Shown piece by piece: positions 45,187 to 56,985 of a stretch of DNA of 64,000 nucleotides. A program made the position numbers and the translations under genes. Below the pieces are notes generated by a model. That model was not told the origin of the DNA and did no database searches. It saw only the letters and a program-made list of their open reading frames with translations. Location: contig CM060076.1 in NCBI GenBank assembly GCA_030533445.1, positions 7,606,501-7,670,500 of the forward strand, given 5' to 3'. Every line of letters starts with the position of its first letter. Positions within the stretch are counted from its first letter, which is position 1. The DNA is from Cyprinodon diabolis (lineage: Eukaryota > Chordata > Actinopteri > Cyprinodontiformes > Cyprinodontidae).

Positions 45187-45634
45187 TTTGACAACAAAGA
45201 ATCCACTTGATGCAGAAGTTACATTCTTCCAATGTACCTCAGGGGATTTGCTATTCATTTATTGACGGTTATTTAACATTTTCAGCTGACAGACCTGGGC
45301 TCCCTCTGAAAAACAAGGGTGCCATGAAAAGCCAAACAGGTAATGAGTCATTCAGGTGAAGGCTTCCTTGCATGCCCTAGGAAAACAAACATATACAAAT
45401 TCTTTTATTGCAAATCTTTTATTCCCTTTACTGTCTGTTTTTTTAATAATTCTGACAGTACTAATTAGACCTGTGCTAGGCATTGTAAACCTTGGTCCCT
45501 GCCTGGTCTTAGTATTTCGGTGTATCACGAACTTTGTATTTGCTCCTTTGTCCTGGTACCCAAATGTAATATGATGGTAATTATAGTGTTTCTGTATGCT
45601 TGATTGATTGTTGTTATATGTTCTGTTTATCATT
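45187..45634. other. unassigned DNA
   Basis: No recognised element; could include the body of the LINE tail that follows. Confidence 0.35.
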
Positions 45635-45697
45635 ATAACTGATAGGCTAAAACTGAATTGCCCTATGAGAATAAATAAAGTTGTTTGATTTGATTTA
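45635..45697 (+). repeat. LINE 3' tail-like sequence
   Basis: 'GAATTGCCCTATGAGAATAAATAAAGTTG' followed by 'TTTGATTTGATTT' resembles the 3' end and simple-repeat tail of fish LINEs. No ORF homology is seen upstream. Confidence 0.4.
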
Positions 45698-48123
45698 AAC
45701 CACTTAATCTGTGAAAAGCTTTGGGGTGAAATTAGACACCGTTGCTTTTTTTTGTTACCTCAATATCAAATTTTCTAAAACAACATTCCAATATCTGAAT
45801 GAGATTTTGACTTAACATTATACGAGCAGTTGAAGATATCTTCATTCTGAGATTGGGGCATGAGGACAGCAGCATGAAGACGCTCACACTTTCTCTCCCC
45901 ATATTCTACCTATAACTCCTCTAGGGGAAGCCAGAAGTGCTCCAACGCAAGCCAAGAGAAATAGTCTCTCAAGTATGTCCATAGTTGTTCCTTGGGGCCT
46001 CTTCTCTGCTTTGAAGGGCCCACAGTAGAACACCTTAATAAGGGAGGCCCCCAGGGAGAATATCAAATTCGAGCACTGCCTTAGGACTGACGGATTAGAT
46101 CCTGCAGCTTTTTTCAATTTTGGGCCAGTTTGCCGTTTATGTTTTTTTTTTTTTTTTTTAAGGAAGGATTGTTTTTTCATTTAAAATATTTTCTAGAAAA
46201 AAATATTAGGAAAGTCTTACAACAGATCTCATTATAGTACTAAATCCTCACTTCTCAAAGTCCTAAAAGATATTCTCTTTAGGCTCAAACTGTGGTAGGG
46301 GTCACACGATGCCAGAGACAACATGCTTTTAACATTTTTATACAACAACATTATTTTACAAAACATGTATTCACTATATTCACACTGCACAACAGATATT
46401 ACAACTCTACTGTAGCAATCTAACCGGACTAATGTTTGCACCTTAACTGCTTTTCTTAAAACACAGTTTTAGTACAGAAACCAATAAATTTTATATTCCT
46501 AAGAACTTGAGGGAACTGCATTAAAAAGAAGAACACTGAACTTCTCCATTTAATGTCAGCATCTTCCTTTGTTCACTTCCTCTTCTTGTAGAAATATTTT
46601 AAAGTACTTTTCTGAATATTCAACCAAAAATGAGCCTAATTTTAAAAATTACCAAATATTAGGCTACGTCTTGTTGTTCAAAAAGAATTGTAAACGTTAA
46701 GCAGGCTAAGGCCAAAACTACGTATATTAACTACATAATAGTTTTTATGCAACATATATGTTCTTTTTAAAATAAAAAATCAGAAATCATTTAAGATTAA
46801 CACATGAAACAGAAACGATGCCCCAGTATTGTCTTATAGTGCATTTCCTCTAACACTGTGACATTCACAGTTTAACCATTAGATTAACCAGTTTAAACAC
46901 TCAATCTCCTGCAGCTTTCACATGTAAGTTTTAGGTCTTAAATGAACAGAAAAAAGGTATGTCCAGACTGCAGAAGGAGGAAATTAAGTCACACACTACA
47001 AATGAAAACTTAAAATTACTAAACTTTCCAAAATAAGTCCAGGCCTTTTACAATAAAAACAAAACACAAAGAAATAAAGAAAATAATTCAATAGAAATAT
47101 GCATTCAATTTCTTTCTTCCATGTTACACTTGCATGTCTCCGTTCTGGCATTACTTCTCATAAAAGTACCACTGGTGCTTCTCTTAGCACAACATGACCG
47201 AAAGAAATTCCTTTTTAAATGTATGTTAACAATTGATTTAATGGAAAAAATTGGTCATTAATTGAAAATTATAGATAACGATTATTTTTTTCAGTCCACA
47301 TGATTGAAATTAACTAAATAATGCTGCAGCATATATAACATTATTTAAGAAATGCTTTATATTCAAATATTAGCGTTTGTTAAGTATTTTCTTTGTTTTT
47401 TTTGTTTAGTTGTAAATATTAGAAAACTGTTTGCATTCAGAAGCAGATATTTGTAGCTTCAGTTGTGAAGAAAATTAAAAGTTTGAATATTCATCCTTTG
47501 GGCATGAATGTTCTATAAAGATTGGCCCTTTCAGGCTACATTTGAAGTCGCAAGATGGCAGAGAATGAACTATGGTCAGGATTCAGGGACGAAGTTGAAG
47601 GAACAATTGAAGAAATTGAAATAGATTTGGAATATTTCAAGCTATATTTTATGGGCATTTATACAGCACACTGAATCACCATCATCCCTCTGCTCAGAAC
47701 ACAGCTCTGTGGAAAAAATGAACTTGAACTCCACTTTCTTAACTACTTGGTTGGTATAGACTTGCTGGCAGTGCTTGTCACCCCTCTGAAGGAACTGCTA
47801 TTTACCCCCTTGGGTGGTTAAAGCTTAACCGAATCCAGTAATTGTCCAGGTTTGCTTTGTGTGTCCAATACTCATTTCTGTTTGGCAGTAACTTTAATTA
47901 CTTTTGTTGTAGAGCCCATCAACCTCCAACCGAGTCTGCACACCAGCGCTGAGCTGCGCTCAATACTAGTCTATTAAGAGCAGAGTGGTGGAGAAGCTTT
48001 TCCCCGAGATCCAGTCGGCTCGGCTGGGTGGGCAGATGGTTGTGCATCAGTAGGGAGGTTTAAATATTGGCACATGTATTTGTTGCTTGTGTTTTGGCTT
48101 TAGCTTTCGTGCTTAGTAACAGA
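45698..48123. other. unassigned AT-rich DNA
   Basis: 46141-46160 is a T-run. 47555-47674 holds a 39-codon acidic ORF with a good initiation context but no homology that I know. Nothing else is recognisable. Confidence 0.4.
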
Positions 48124-48190
48124 TGCAATATCTTGCAAAAGTATTCATGGTCCTTTTTCTCATTTTGTCATACTAGATTCACTTTTGTGT
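48124..48190. repeat. possible Tc1/mariner terminus relic
   Basis: 'GCAATATCTTGCAAAAGTATTCATGGTCCTTTTT...CATTTTGTCATAC' resembles a degraded 'CAGTGCCTTGCAAAAGTATTCA...TTTTGTTGCAT' transposon end. No partner terminus was found. Confidence 0.4.
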
Positions 48191-50214
48191 CATCCTATGT
48201 TTAATATATGAGTAAAAGGGGGGATGCAAATGCTTATGTCAATTCTTTTTGTCCAATAATGCAAAACATTTTATTGGTGTGCTCCATCAAATCCTAAAGC
48301 CCTACTTTTTTAGCTTCATGGTTTTGTTGTGATAAAGTCTGTACATGCTCAACAACATCATTTGTTGTTTATTCAAAGATGCAGAAAAAAACAGCCCTAT
48401 ATTTGAGTCCTGCTTTAAATTTGAAATGTTGGTATTTTATAAATTTCCGATTAGCTAATGTGCTGCATCTCCCTCTTCTAAAGATGATGTTTTATTAAAA
48501 TATTTTATTAAAAAAGTATTTTATCAGCAAAAGTCTGTTTTGAGTTGTCTGGGAACATTTGGTCTTTCATTTCCTTATCTGAGAGCAAAAGGATACCTTC
48601 AACAACAAGTAGCTCAAGTTTGGTTTTAGCAGTGAAGTGGCAAATGGTCTGAGAGCATGTGGGAGCGTAATACCTAGTCATTCAAAGATAATTTTACATC
48701 TATGGGTAAATTATAGTTTCACAGTGTCTTTGAATTCTATATCAAAATAGGCATGTGTAAGCTAGTCTAAATTTAATTTAAACTAATTGGACTGCACTTG
48801 GTTAAATATCACATCATTGTTTTTTAATTAGTCTATATCTTTTTAAAAAGAAGGCAGACAGTATATCTTACACAACCAAACTGCAATAAAGACTTTTCAT
48901 ATTTTTAAGATGGGTTCTTTTCCTCCCTTTTGTTTGAAATGCATTGTTCTGATTTAGCTTTATGGATGTTCCTCTTTCTGCATTCTTTGCATAAAAATCA
49001 AATAACAAAACTAGGTCTATGGAGACTCTACAGAGAAATTTTGCAGGTCTGATTGTGCATTGCAGCTGTCGTTTATGCACACATTTGTCGTCTCCACTAA
49101 AAGAGGGGTAAAGGAAAATGTCTTTAAAACACCTGCCTGTAGCTTCATGTTTTTTTATGAACACACTGAATCGCTTTAAGGATGACTTCAACTGATTTTT
49201 GCGCCACAAAAGCAGCGATAAAGTCAAGCACCAATCTGCATTCATGAATGTTAAAAGCTGCATTTTAGCGGAGAATTCTCAGGGGGAGGAACGGTGTGTG
49301 AGATGTGACAAAATAAAAGCTGCTCTTTCATGTGAAATAATATTCCATCTCTGAATGGGATCTTTGAGTAAAAACAGAGGACTTGGCTCAGTAAAAGCTA
49401 GAGTCGAGCACATCTCCCATGCCCTCCTATGTCTCTGGATTGCCTGGATCATGATAGGCGTGCTCAAAGTTCACTGTGGGTTAATCCAAATAGAAAACCT
49501 AACTGTTTTACGGTATATCTAACCCAGTGAGTTAAAGGCTGAATTGGAGTAGGTCGATTCAAGATTGAATAAAAAGCAGTTAAAGAGAGTACAGTGAGGC
49601 CTCAGCATGTGGCCCAGCAGGGAATGAGAAGGGAACAAAGGGATCTACTGTATATAACTGTAAGCAGGGGATAAATGTACATTTATATAACAAAAATGAA
49701 ATCAAATGATTGTGATTATTCTTATATCCTTTACACTCTATGGGCCATTTAATTGAGGGTCATGGAGGATATAGAAAGGAGAGCTTTATTTCATCTAAAA
49801 AAAGAATAATTCTTAAATGTTCTACAGGGAGAAAAAAATGGGATTTTAGCAGCAAGGAAAAAGTTTGAAATGCATAAAAAAAGAATACTGTACAGCTCTC
49901 AAAGAAGATGCCAGTCTAGAAAGTCAGCAGTGAGGTTATTATTTTTTGAGACAAATCATTGAAAACAAGTAATTTTATAAAGAGACGCCTTAATAGACAT
50001 AGACTGATGCACTTTCTGTACTATTTACTTTTTCAGCCCTTTTCCTGTCACTCCCTGGATATTGCAGTTTCCATTTCATCAACATCATTATTTATTTTGA
50101 TACAAACTATGTAGGAGTTCAGGAGTCAAAGTCAATCATGTTTAAGTTCATCATGCCACATACTACCAGTAGAATATTAAAATATCTAAAGAGCTAACAG
50201 TTTTTCCATCTGAT
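48191..50214. other. unassigned DNA
   Basis: A 131-aa minus frame (49263-48868) has no recognisable domain. No repeats are named. Confidence 0.4.
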
Positions 50215-50785
50215 TTCAATTCAATTCAAAAATACTTTATTAATCCCAAAGGGAAATTAAATGTTGCAGTATCTAGTATGCTATTTTTTAAACAGGTATT
50301 TTAGGTGTTGATAGCTGCAGGCAGGAAGGAGCTTCTGTAGTGGTCTGTCTTGCAGCGGATTCGGACAAGCCTCTTACTGAAGAAACTCTGCTGTTTAAAA
50401 ATCTTCTGAAGAGGATGCTCACTGTTGTCCATTATGTTCTTCACTTTATGAAGAATTCTTCTTTGTGAAATAATCACAAGATGATCTAGAGGAGTTCCTA
50501 GAACAGAGCTGGCCTTCTTTATAAGTTTGTTGAGTTTTTTTTTTAAGTTGTTAAATCTAATGTTACCCTAGCAGAGGACGGAGGAAGAGTTTACACTCCC
50601 CACAACAGACCAATAGAAGACATGTAGCATCTTGCTGAAAACCCGTAAGGACCTGAGCTTCGTTAGGAAGTACAATCTGCTCTTTCTTGTAGACGGATGC
50701 ACAGTTGTGTCTCCAGTCGAATTTGTTGTCCAAGTGTAAAATAGACTGGAAGCACAACTACTACGCCATCTACACGAAGGGTAAG
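50215..50785 (-). pseudogene. LINE 3' end with RT C-terminal relic (CR1/L2/Rex1 type)
   Basis: On the minus strand a frame from 50757 contains 'LDNKFDWRHNCASVYKKEQI', followed in shifted frames by matches to the 'LRSF....FY.SVV' region. This is the segment after the YxDD motif in fish LINE reverse transcriptases. The 3' end is 'TTTCCCTTTGGGATTAATAA' plus 'AGTATTTTTGAATTGAATTG', the simple-repeat tail characteristic of such LINEs. It is 5'-truncated and frameshifted. Different family from the copies at 24.6 and 55.7 kb. Confidence 0.7.
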
Positions 50786-52214
50786 ATTCGATTTCAATAA
50801 TAAAAAAAATAAATAAAAAAAAAAATATATATATATATTAAATAGATAAATGTTACACTTTAGTCTATAATCAGACATCTACTAGTGCTTTCATTTAACT
50901 ATTGTATATTTTACAGCATACTTTTTTAAATTTCATTATATGTTAATTTAATTCTGTCGTATTCGGTGGTCCATTCTCTTCATTCTTCCTGAATAATTTA
51001 TCTCACAAGTCCCTATTTAGGAGCCCACTTCTGAAATAACTACGGCAGAGGAATTCAAATCCAGTCCTTGAAGCCCAATATCTTGTATGTTTCTGTTTTA
51101 TTTGTCACTCCTGTTAACAAAAAAAAGGAAAGAAAACAATAAAAGTATTAATGTGTGTCAGTAAAGCTTCATGACATGTAGACTTTTTTTTTTTTACCAT
51201 TTAAGTGATGATTGCTGGAAAAGGACACATCTAAAACAACACTGGACACTGGAAAGGCTCTTCACAAGACGGTGGAAGCTGTTGTGTTGTAAACATGTCA
51301 TTTCATTCTACTCATAAGATGGTAAAAGCTCTTTGTTTGCTATGGCCGCTTCCCATCACTGGCCTGCAAATTGACCTGCAGGGGATAATCCTATCTGCCA
51401 AGGTAAACACAGACATCTTCTTAAAGGGATTTGTATCTCTTAAAGAAATCGTCATGCATGTAGGAAGATTCTACTAAAAGGGCACATGCACGATATACGA
51501 GCAGTTTTATTTAATACACAACCACAAGAACTACGCTCCACATATATTCAATGTGTTATGCTTGCAGATTTAATACCATGTGATCCCAATATAAAACAAG
51601 CAGGAGTTCATCATATACATGCATAAAAGGTTCATAATGCTCAGAAAGAGTGGTTTACATGGAGGGTATTAAAAATAAAACTTATATGAGCATGTACGAG
51701 TATTCATTGTGAATTTGCCCTCTTGATTGAGTTCGAACCCCATGCTCATGCTACAAATATTACGTTTTCTTTTTTCATTTCCAGCACAAGTTTTGGTTCT
51801 TTAGGTTCCTTTTTCAATCTTCCAAAATCAGCTATGAATAATTCTATACAAATGTCAATATCACATTCTTTTCCTAATAATCCCTGTCTTGTTTTTAAGA
51901 CCAATTTGCAAACAAGTTACAGTACTTTTCTTAAAGCAACAGTTCTAGTTTGTGACCACACCATTATAATTAAGCAGGGTGCTTCACTTTTAATCCAATT
52001 AGATTATAATCTATTAGTGTTTTCGTTGTCAGCGGAGTTGGTGTTCCTGCAGAAGAAGTTACAAGCATTGTTGAAAGAAGTTGACATAGACAGTATTTAA
52101 TACAGGAGAGGGGAACCTTTTCTCTCACGGGGGCCTTTTTAGTTTTCAAACTAAGAATGTAAAGCCTTATAGCTTGACCTTATCTTAAGATAAACTATGG
52201 ATTTAGTAACATAT
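50786..52214. other. unassigned AT-rich DNA
   Basis: 50795-50840 is A/T-rich simple sequence. A 125-aa plus frame (51723-52100) has no identifiable domain. No element recognised. Confidence 0.4.
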
Positions 52215-52800
52215 GGGGCGACAGTGGTGTCGGATGAAGGAGTTTGCCCTGAAACCAGAGGGTTGTCGGGTTCAAGCTCAAGCTTTCAGTGTCATGTCCT
52301 TGATGAAGACACTTCACCCGCATCTGATGGAGGCTGCAGGGACTGGTGGTGCCAATGAACGGCAGCCTCGCTTCTGTCAGTGAGCCCAAGGGCAGCTGTG
52401 GCCATGGACATAATTTTGGGGGCAGGGGGGGCATGTCCCCAGCACTTTTCCAGATGTCCGTTTTGGTCCCCTGCATGTTTTACTGTCCAAAAACAATGTT
52501 ACAGTGCAGTACACAGACATTCGTCGAGCACTTGGACCATGCGGATAACCGCAGGTCAAACTGAAGCCTGCTTCCCTGAGTTTAGGCCGCACCCAAGCTG
52601 CTGATCAGCCCAGCGTCTTTTCTTGTGTGATTGGCTGTCACCGCTGTCACTCCTGGGACGTTCACTTTACAAACATCTGATGCGCCACACTAGCTGTGGC
52701 TACAATGTAGGGAGTGTGTGTGTGAAAGACTGAATGTAGTATAAAGCGCTTTGGTCAAGTCTTCTGAAAAAGTATTATTTGAGTACAGGCCATCTTTCAT
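52215..52800 (+). repeat. tRNA-derived SINE, family A, copy 4, interrupted
   Basis: Left part 52215-52402 and right part 52692-52800 are colinear with the 2005 SINE ('GGGGCGACAGTGG...GGGCAGCTGTGGC' then 'AGCTGTGGCTACAATGTAG'). Between them lies a 289-bp insertion. Confidence 0.75.
52403..52691. mobile_element. 289-bp insertion of unknown family in the SINE
   Basis: Flanked by an exact 9-bp duplication AGCTGTGGC (52394-52402, 52692-52700) of the host SINE. It starts CATGGACATAATTTTGGGGG and ends ATGCGCCACACT. Terminal inverted repeats and a poly-A tail are both absent. The 'GGACATAATTTTGGGGG' motif recurs in fish genomes by my recollection. A 5'-truncated retroelement or a DNA element that has lost its ends is possible. 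Confidence 0.6.
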
Positions 52801-53839
52801 TAATTTTTCAAATATTTTTACATTTACATTTTTGATTTGTTTTCTGTAATGTTTGCTTTCTTTTAAAACAAATACTGTAATAAAACACCACTTTAACGCT
52901 GTAATGTTAAATGTATCATATTTGATACATACGGTTTCTGAAATGTTTTGCGTCTGACACCTTTTGCATAATTTAATGGTAAAAACTATGCTCAACATCC
53001 TATTGTACACAATCAGATATACCTGATAACAGAGGGCAGAAGACTACACAAAAAAATAATCTTGACTTATTGCATAGTAATAAATTATTAATATAAAAAA
53101 TGTATTTCTGTTTTTTCTTTTAACATATTTTGTTAAAAGGCCAAATAAGGACTTCCACCCAAAAAAAGTAATTTTCTGTTTTGTTTTATTCTTGGATCGG
53201 GCTTTAAAGGGTTAAATACATTGAGGCGTGTAGATTTGATTGTACAGATTACTAATGTGATTCTTTTTTATTTAACTTTCACATCAGCAAAAAGTTGCTA
53301 CATGATACAAACTGCGGCGTCCTTTATCCTTTGTTGGTTCACCAAGTCTAGGACCTCGAGCTCCAAATCTCCTGAACTATGCTGAGAACAATAATGCTGC
53401 GTTCACTGACCCTGAGCCTGAGTCAGATACATATATAACAGACATATCAAAAATATAATTTATTGTTGTTTTCTTAACAAACATTAAGCACAAAGGCTCA
53501 GAGGATGTATGTTTCCCACTCCTGATTTTTAAGGATATCACTAACAGAGCAGGGACCATTAGAAACATTTGACTGCTGTGGTCTTTTTGTATTGGAGTGA
53601 AATTATGTAATTTAAGCATGTTAGCAATGCTCTTATTTCGGATATTCTGTATACTGGTGTTACAGTTTTATTACAGTGTAAATCCCTCTCAAGACGAAAA
53701 TCAGGAAACCAAGTCGTTCTTTAGTTACTGGCTTTAATCACACAAGAAGCATGATAGTGTGCCGTGAGAACCGTTAAAACAAACAGAAAGAATAGCAAAC
53801 AAAACTAATTATTTCCCCGTAAAGACATCAAAGGAAAAA
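52801..53839. other. unassigned AT-rich DNA
   Basis: Nothing recognisable. Confidence 0.45.
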
Positions 53840-54290
53840 AGTGACCATAGGCCTATAATATATGACTCAACAGAAATTCTTTGCGTTACATCTTAACGCT
53901 GTTTTTGGGGGTAGACGTGATGATGTCGTGTCGCAACCAGGAAGTGCTCCAAAGGCTAGACCGTCCCATTTACCAACGGCTGAGGATCCTCTGGAGCATC
54001 CTCCGTAGGCTGGGTCCTCCAAAGTACGCAGCCTGCGAATTGAGACGCAGCTAAAGTAAACAGTAAATTAAACTAAAATGTACCTCATTCTCATAAGAGA
54101 AAATTAGAATCCTCAGTCATTTACTATGTACTTTATCCAATGTCCTTATCACTGCTTAGGCAGAGGAATCAGCGAGGTGTCTGCCTGATAGTTTGTTCCA
54201 GAACCACGTTACAGATCCACAGATACCGACCCTTAAAGGTAACCCTCCGTCAACCGCAACCTTTTGGTTCCGCCCTTAATTAAGACTCGT
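53840..54290. repeat. possible CpG-enriched fish repeat
   Basis: The segment with 'GGATCCTCTGGAGCATCCTCC' and 'GCAGCCTGCGAATTGAGACGC' (53980-54045) resembles a teleost repeat with a 'TCAATTCGCAGGCTGCGTAC' motif on the other strand. Boundaries are not seen. Confidence 0.35.
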
Positions 54291-55660
54291 TCCCCCATAT
54301 CAAACAAACAATATACAAGAAACACATGGAATTATGCCGTTAATATTTTACCTTTATTACTAGAAATGTATGTATTTATAAACTCTATATTTTTAACTTA
54401 AATATTTATTAATCTATTATTTATTTATTCATCCTGACTTTGATGGCAGCTACATACAGCCTATTTTAGTAAAGCCAGGATCAAACCAAGGAAGTAGGTA
54501 GTTTCTTCAGGCTACTTTTCCACAGCTTGGACGGTTTCTGTTTTCAGTAGAAAAGCTATAAAATACAAGGTTTGAGGCTACAAACAAAATAACCACTTAA
54601 AGACACTCAAAGTACTCTGAAATAAAACGAATGACTCTGTTCTGTTAGAGCTGTTGTTCTGTTGTCACTGAAGTGTGACTGGATTTAAAGCAGAGCTTAA
54701 AAAGCATTGGACTATTTCCTTTTATTCCTCTGCCAAAGCACCCCACTACCCTCCGCCTGTTAAACCGTGCTGATACCAAAAGCAGTCTAAGTGTTTCTGA
54801 TTTTCATTTTTCCCGCTCGAAGTAATCTCAGAGCCTTTAATTAAAAGTTTCCAAGAGATTAAACATCCGCACTTGTGCACTCTTGCATAGAAACCTGCAT
54901 GCAGAGTCCTTGGTCAGTGCTTCCTGGCAGAGGCCATTTACTAAATCCTAATGGTTTTCATCAATTGATTTATTTGGGTCTGAAGAGGCTCAAGGAACTC
55001 AACAAACCATTAATCTTCTCACAGGTCAGACTCAATGTCGCCATTTACATTGTGTATAAAGACATATTGTGTATATAGACTGAAAACTTGGTTCATAAAA
55101 ATCTGATTATATACTTTTAGAAGCCCATCTTCAAAAGTTTTTATAAGCCAGAAAGACAATTATGTTAAATAATTGTAACTGTTCGTTAAAAATATCTTAA
55201 TCCTAAACTATTTATTTATGATTTTTTTCTTATAAAGGTAAAGGAAACTGGTCTACAGTATAAAAAGATGTCAGGATCTGTAGGTTGGATTAAGTTTTTT
55301 CCCATGATGTTCTATTTGTCTTTTCATTCACAAATGTTTTCGTTTGGTCATATTAGTTCTTTATGCTCACTTTGCAGAGAGTTTGTTTGTTTGTTTGATT
55401 TTTAGTGTTAGTCAGTCACGCCATTGATTTTTCATTCTTTATTGGATGGATTCTTTTAGTTTATTTTTTTCCCTGCTTCCCCTTGTTTATTAATTTCTTT
55501 CTCAGCCTGTCTCACCAGATAAGTAGTAGATTATGTGCGCTTGTCTCTCCTCATCTTGCCTTTTATTAGTACCTGTTTTCCCAATAATTAAGCCTTCAGT
55601 TAGTCATCAGTTGTCATTTGGGTTCCCTGCTTTTTTTTGTTAATTTGTTTTTTCTGTCTT
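54291..55660. other. unassigned DNA
   Basis: AT-rich. 55240-55630 is CT/T-rich and could be a degraded LTR; no boundaries are visible. Confidence 0.35.
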
Positions 55661-56075
55661 TGTGCAGACTGGAAGAAGGTGAGAAGAGTGGTTAGAATAG
55701 CAAAGATGATCATCGGGGCTCCTCTTCCCTCCATAAAAGGTATTTCATCCCAGCGTTGCGAGTCCCGAGCCCGTAATATTATCAGACCCCTCACACCCCC
55801 ACCATGGACTGTTCTCCCTGCTCCTCTCTGGGAAGAGGCTTCAAAGCATCCGATCCAGGTCCAGCAGATTCCGAAACGGCTTCTTCCCCACCGCCACTCT
55901 ACATCATGTCACAGACTCTGCATCACACTGACAACACCATACCAAAACACTGTGTTATTGCACCATATATATTTGAACTTCCGTATCAATGCATTATTTT
56001 TGCACCATGTTTTCTTTTTTCCCCACACTGTTTACATTTACGGAAGCCAAGAGCGGCTGTATTTGCTTTTTTCGT
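55661..56075 (+). pseudogene. LINE RT C-terminus (CR1/L2/Rex1 type), second copy
   Basis: 'ADWKKVRRVVRIAKMIIGAP', 'LPSIKGISSQRCESRARNII' matches the C-terminal region of fish LINE RTs (R.VVR.A..IIGA.LP...). After a frameshift near 55790 the plus frame starting at 55804 continues out of register. The 3' UTR 'TTGCACCATATATATTTGAA...TTTGCACCATG' is homologous to that of the 24.6-kb copy in the opposite orientation. 5'-truncated and dead. Confidence 0.72.
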
Positions 56076-56470
56076 TTACTTATTTTACTTACTCTAGATA
56101 AGAACATAACTATCTCTTTATCACGAGAAAACAATTATTGATTTCTTGAGATAACAAATGATTAACCTGCATGAGTAATGAATGAGTCTGGCCAACAGCC
56201 CTGGATTCCCAGTCCATCCATGCCTGCGGTGCCCATAGTTGTGCAGCCACATGTGCGTAAATAATAAATGTTTTTATTTCCTTTTTCTTTTCACTCATGT
56301 CAGGTCGTGCTGGATGATTGGATTAGATGGAATGCAGTAGAAACAAATCTGACTGTTTAAAAAAAAAAAAATCTTTAATCTGGACTAATTTTAGGGATTA
56401 ATGCATCGTATACCTTTCATAGACGTAACACAGGGGCTGCTCAGAAAACACCAGGTCATGGAGCGTGCTT
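56076..56470. other. unassigned DNA
   Basis: Nothing recognisable. Confidence 0.45.
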
Positions 56471-56560
56471 TGGTGGTGCAGTGGTTAGAGCACACGACCA
56501 ATGTATGGAGGCTTTAGTTCTCGACGACCGCTCTCGGCTTCAGAACATTTGGTCACTGCT
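56471..56560 (+). repeat. tRNA-derived SINE head, family C
   Basis: 'TGGTGGTGCAGTGGTTAGAG' has an A-box-like TGGTGCAGTGG..AGAGC. It is followed by 'CACACGACCAATGTATGGAG' and a degraded B-box region ('TAGTTCTCGACGACC'), resembling a fish tRNA-derived SINE head ('GTGGCGCAGTGGGTAGCGC...'). Confidence 0.5.
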
Positions 56561-56639
56561 GCACTTTGAGAAATGGAAATATATATTTTTGTCAGGTTGG
56601 TGTCTGAACTGCTCCCATTCCCAAGAACATCTCACGTCT

Positions 56640-56985
56640 CTGCCAAGTGAGGAGCCCATTCCTCGCTGGTGCACTGGTGGTGCTTGGTGTTTGGATGTGT
56701 GGATGCCCGGGCGGGTACTGAATTATTCCCGGCGGCTGCTCCGCGGGGCCTGGCCCCCTGGGGCCTGGCCGGGGCTCCTGCCAGGGGGGCCCATGGCCGG
56801 ATCCGCTTCGAGGTGGCTGGCTGCTGGTGGAGCCCACGGACTGGTCTCCCCTGCTACCGGTGGCTTCGGCGTTGCGGTGGATGGGGGATTTCCTCTGAGC
56901 CATCTCTCCTCCTCCCTAGGTGGGGGGTCGGATTTCCTGGGTTGGCCCCTCCTGGGTGCCTTTGCTCTTGGGGTCCCTATTAAGC
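56640..56985. other. GC-rich island of unknown origin
   Basis: Strikingly GC-rich (e.g. 'GGGGCCTGGCCCCCTGGGGC', 56748-56767) in otherwise AT-rich DNA. Frames on both strands stay open mainly because of composition and show no domain. A retroelement body joined to the adjacent SINE head is my best guess. Confidence 0.4.

Noticed and set aside
48868..49263. 131-aa minus-strand open frame
   Set aside because: No recognisable domain, no splice or promoter context, and codon use like the AT-rich background.
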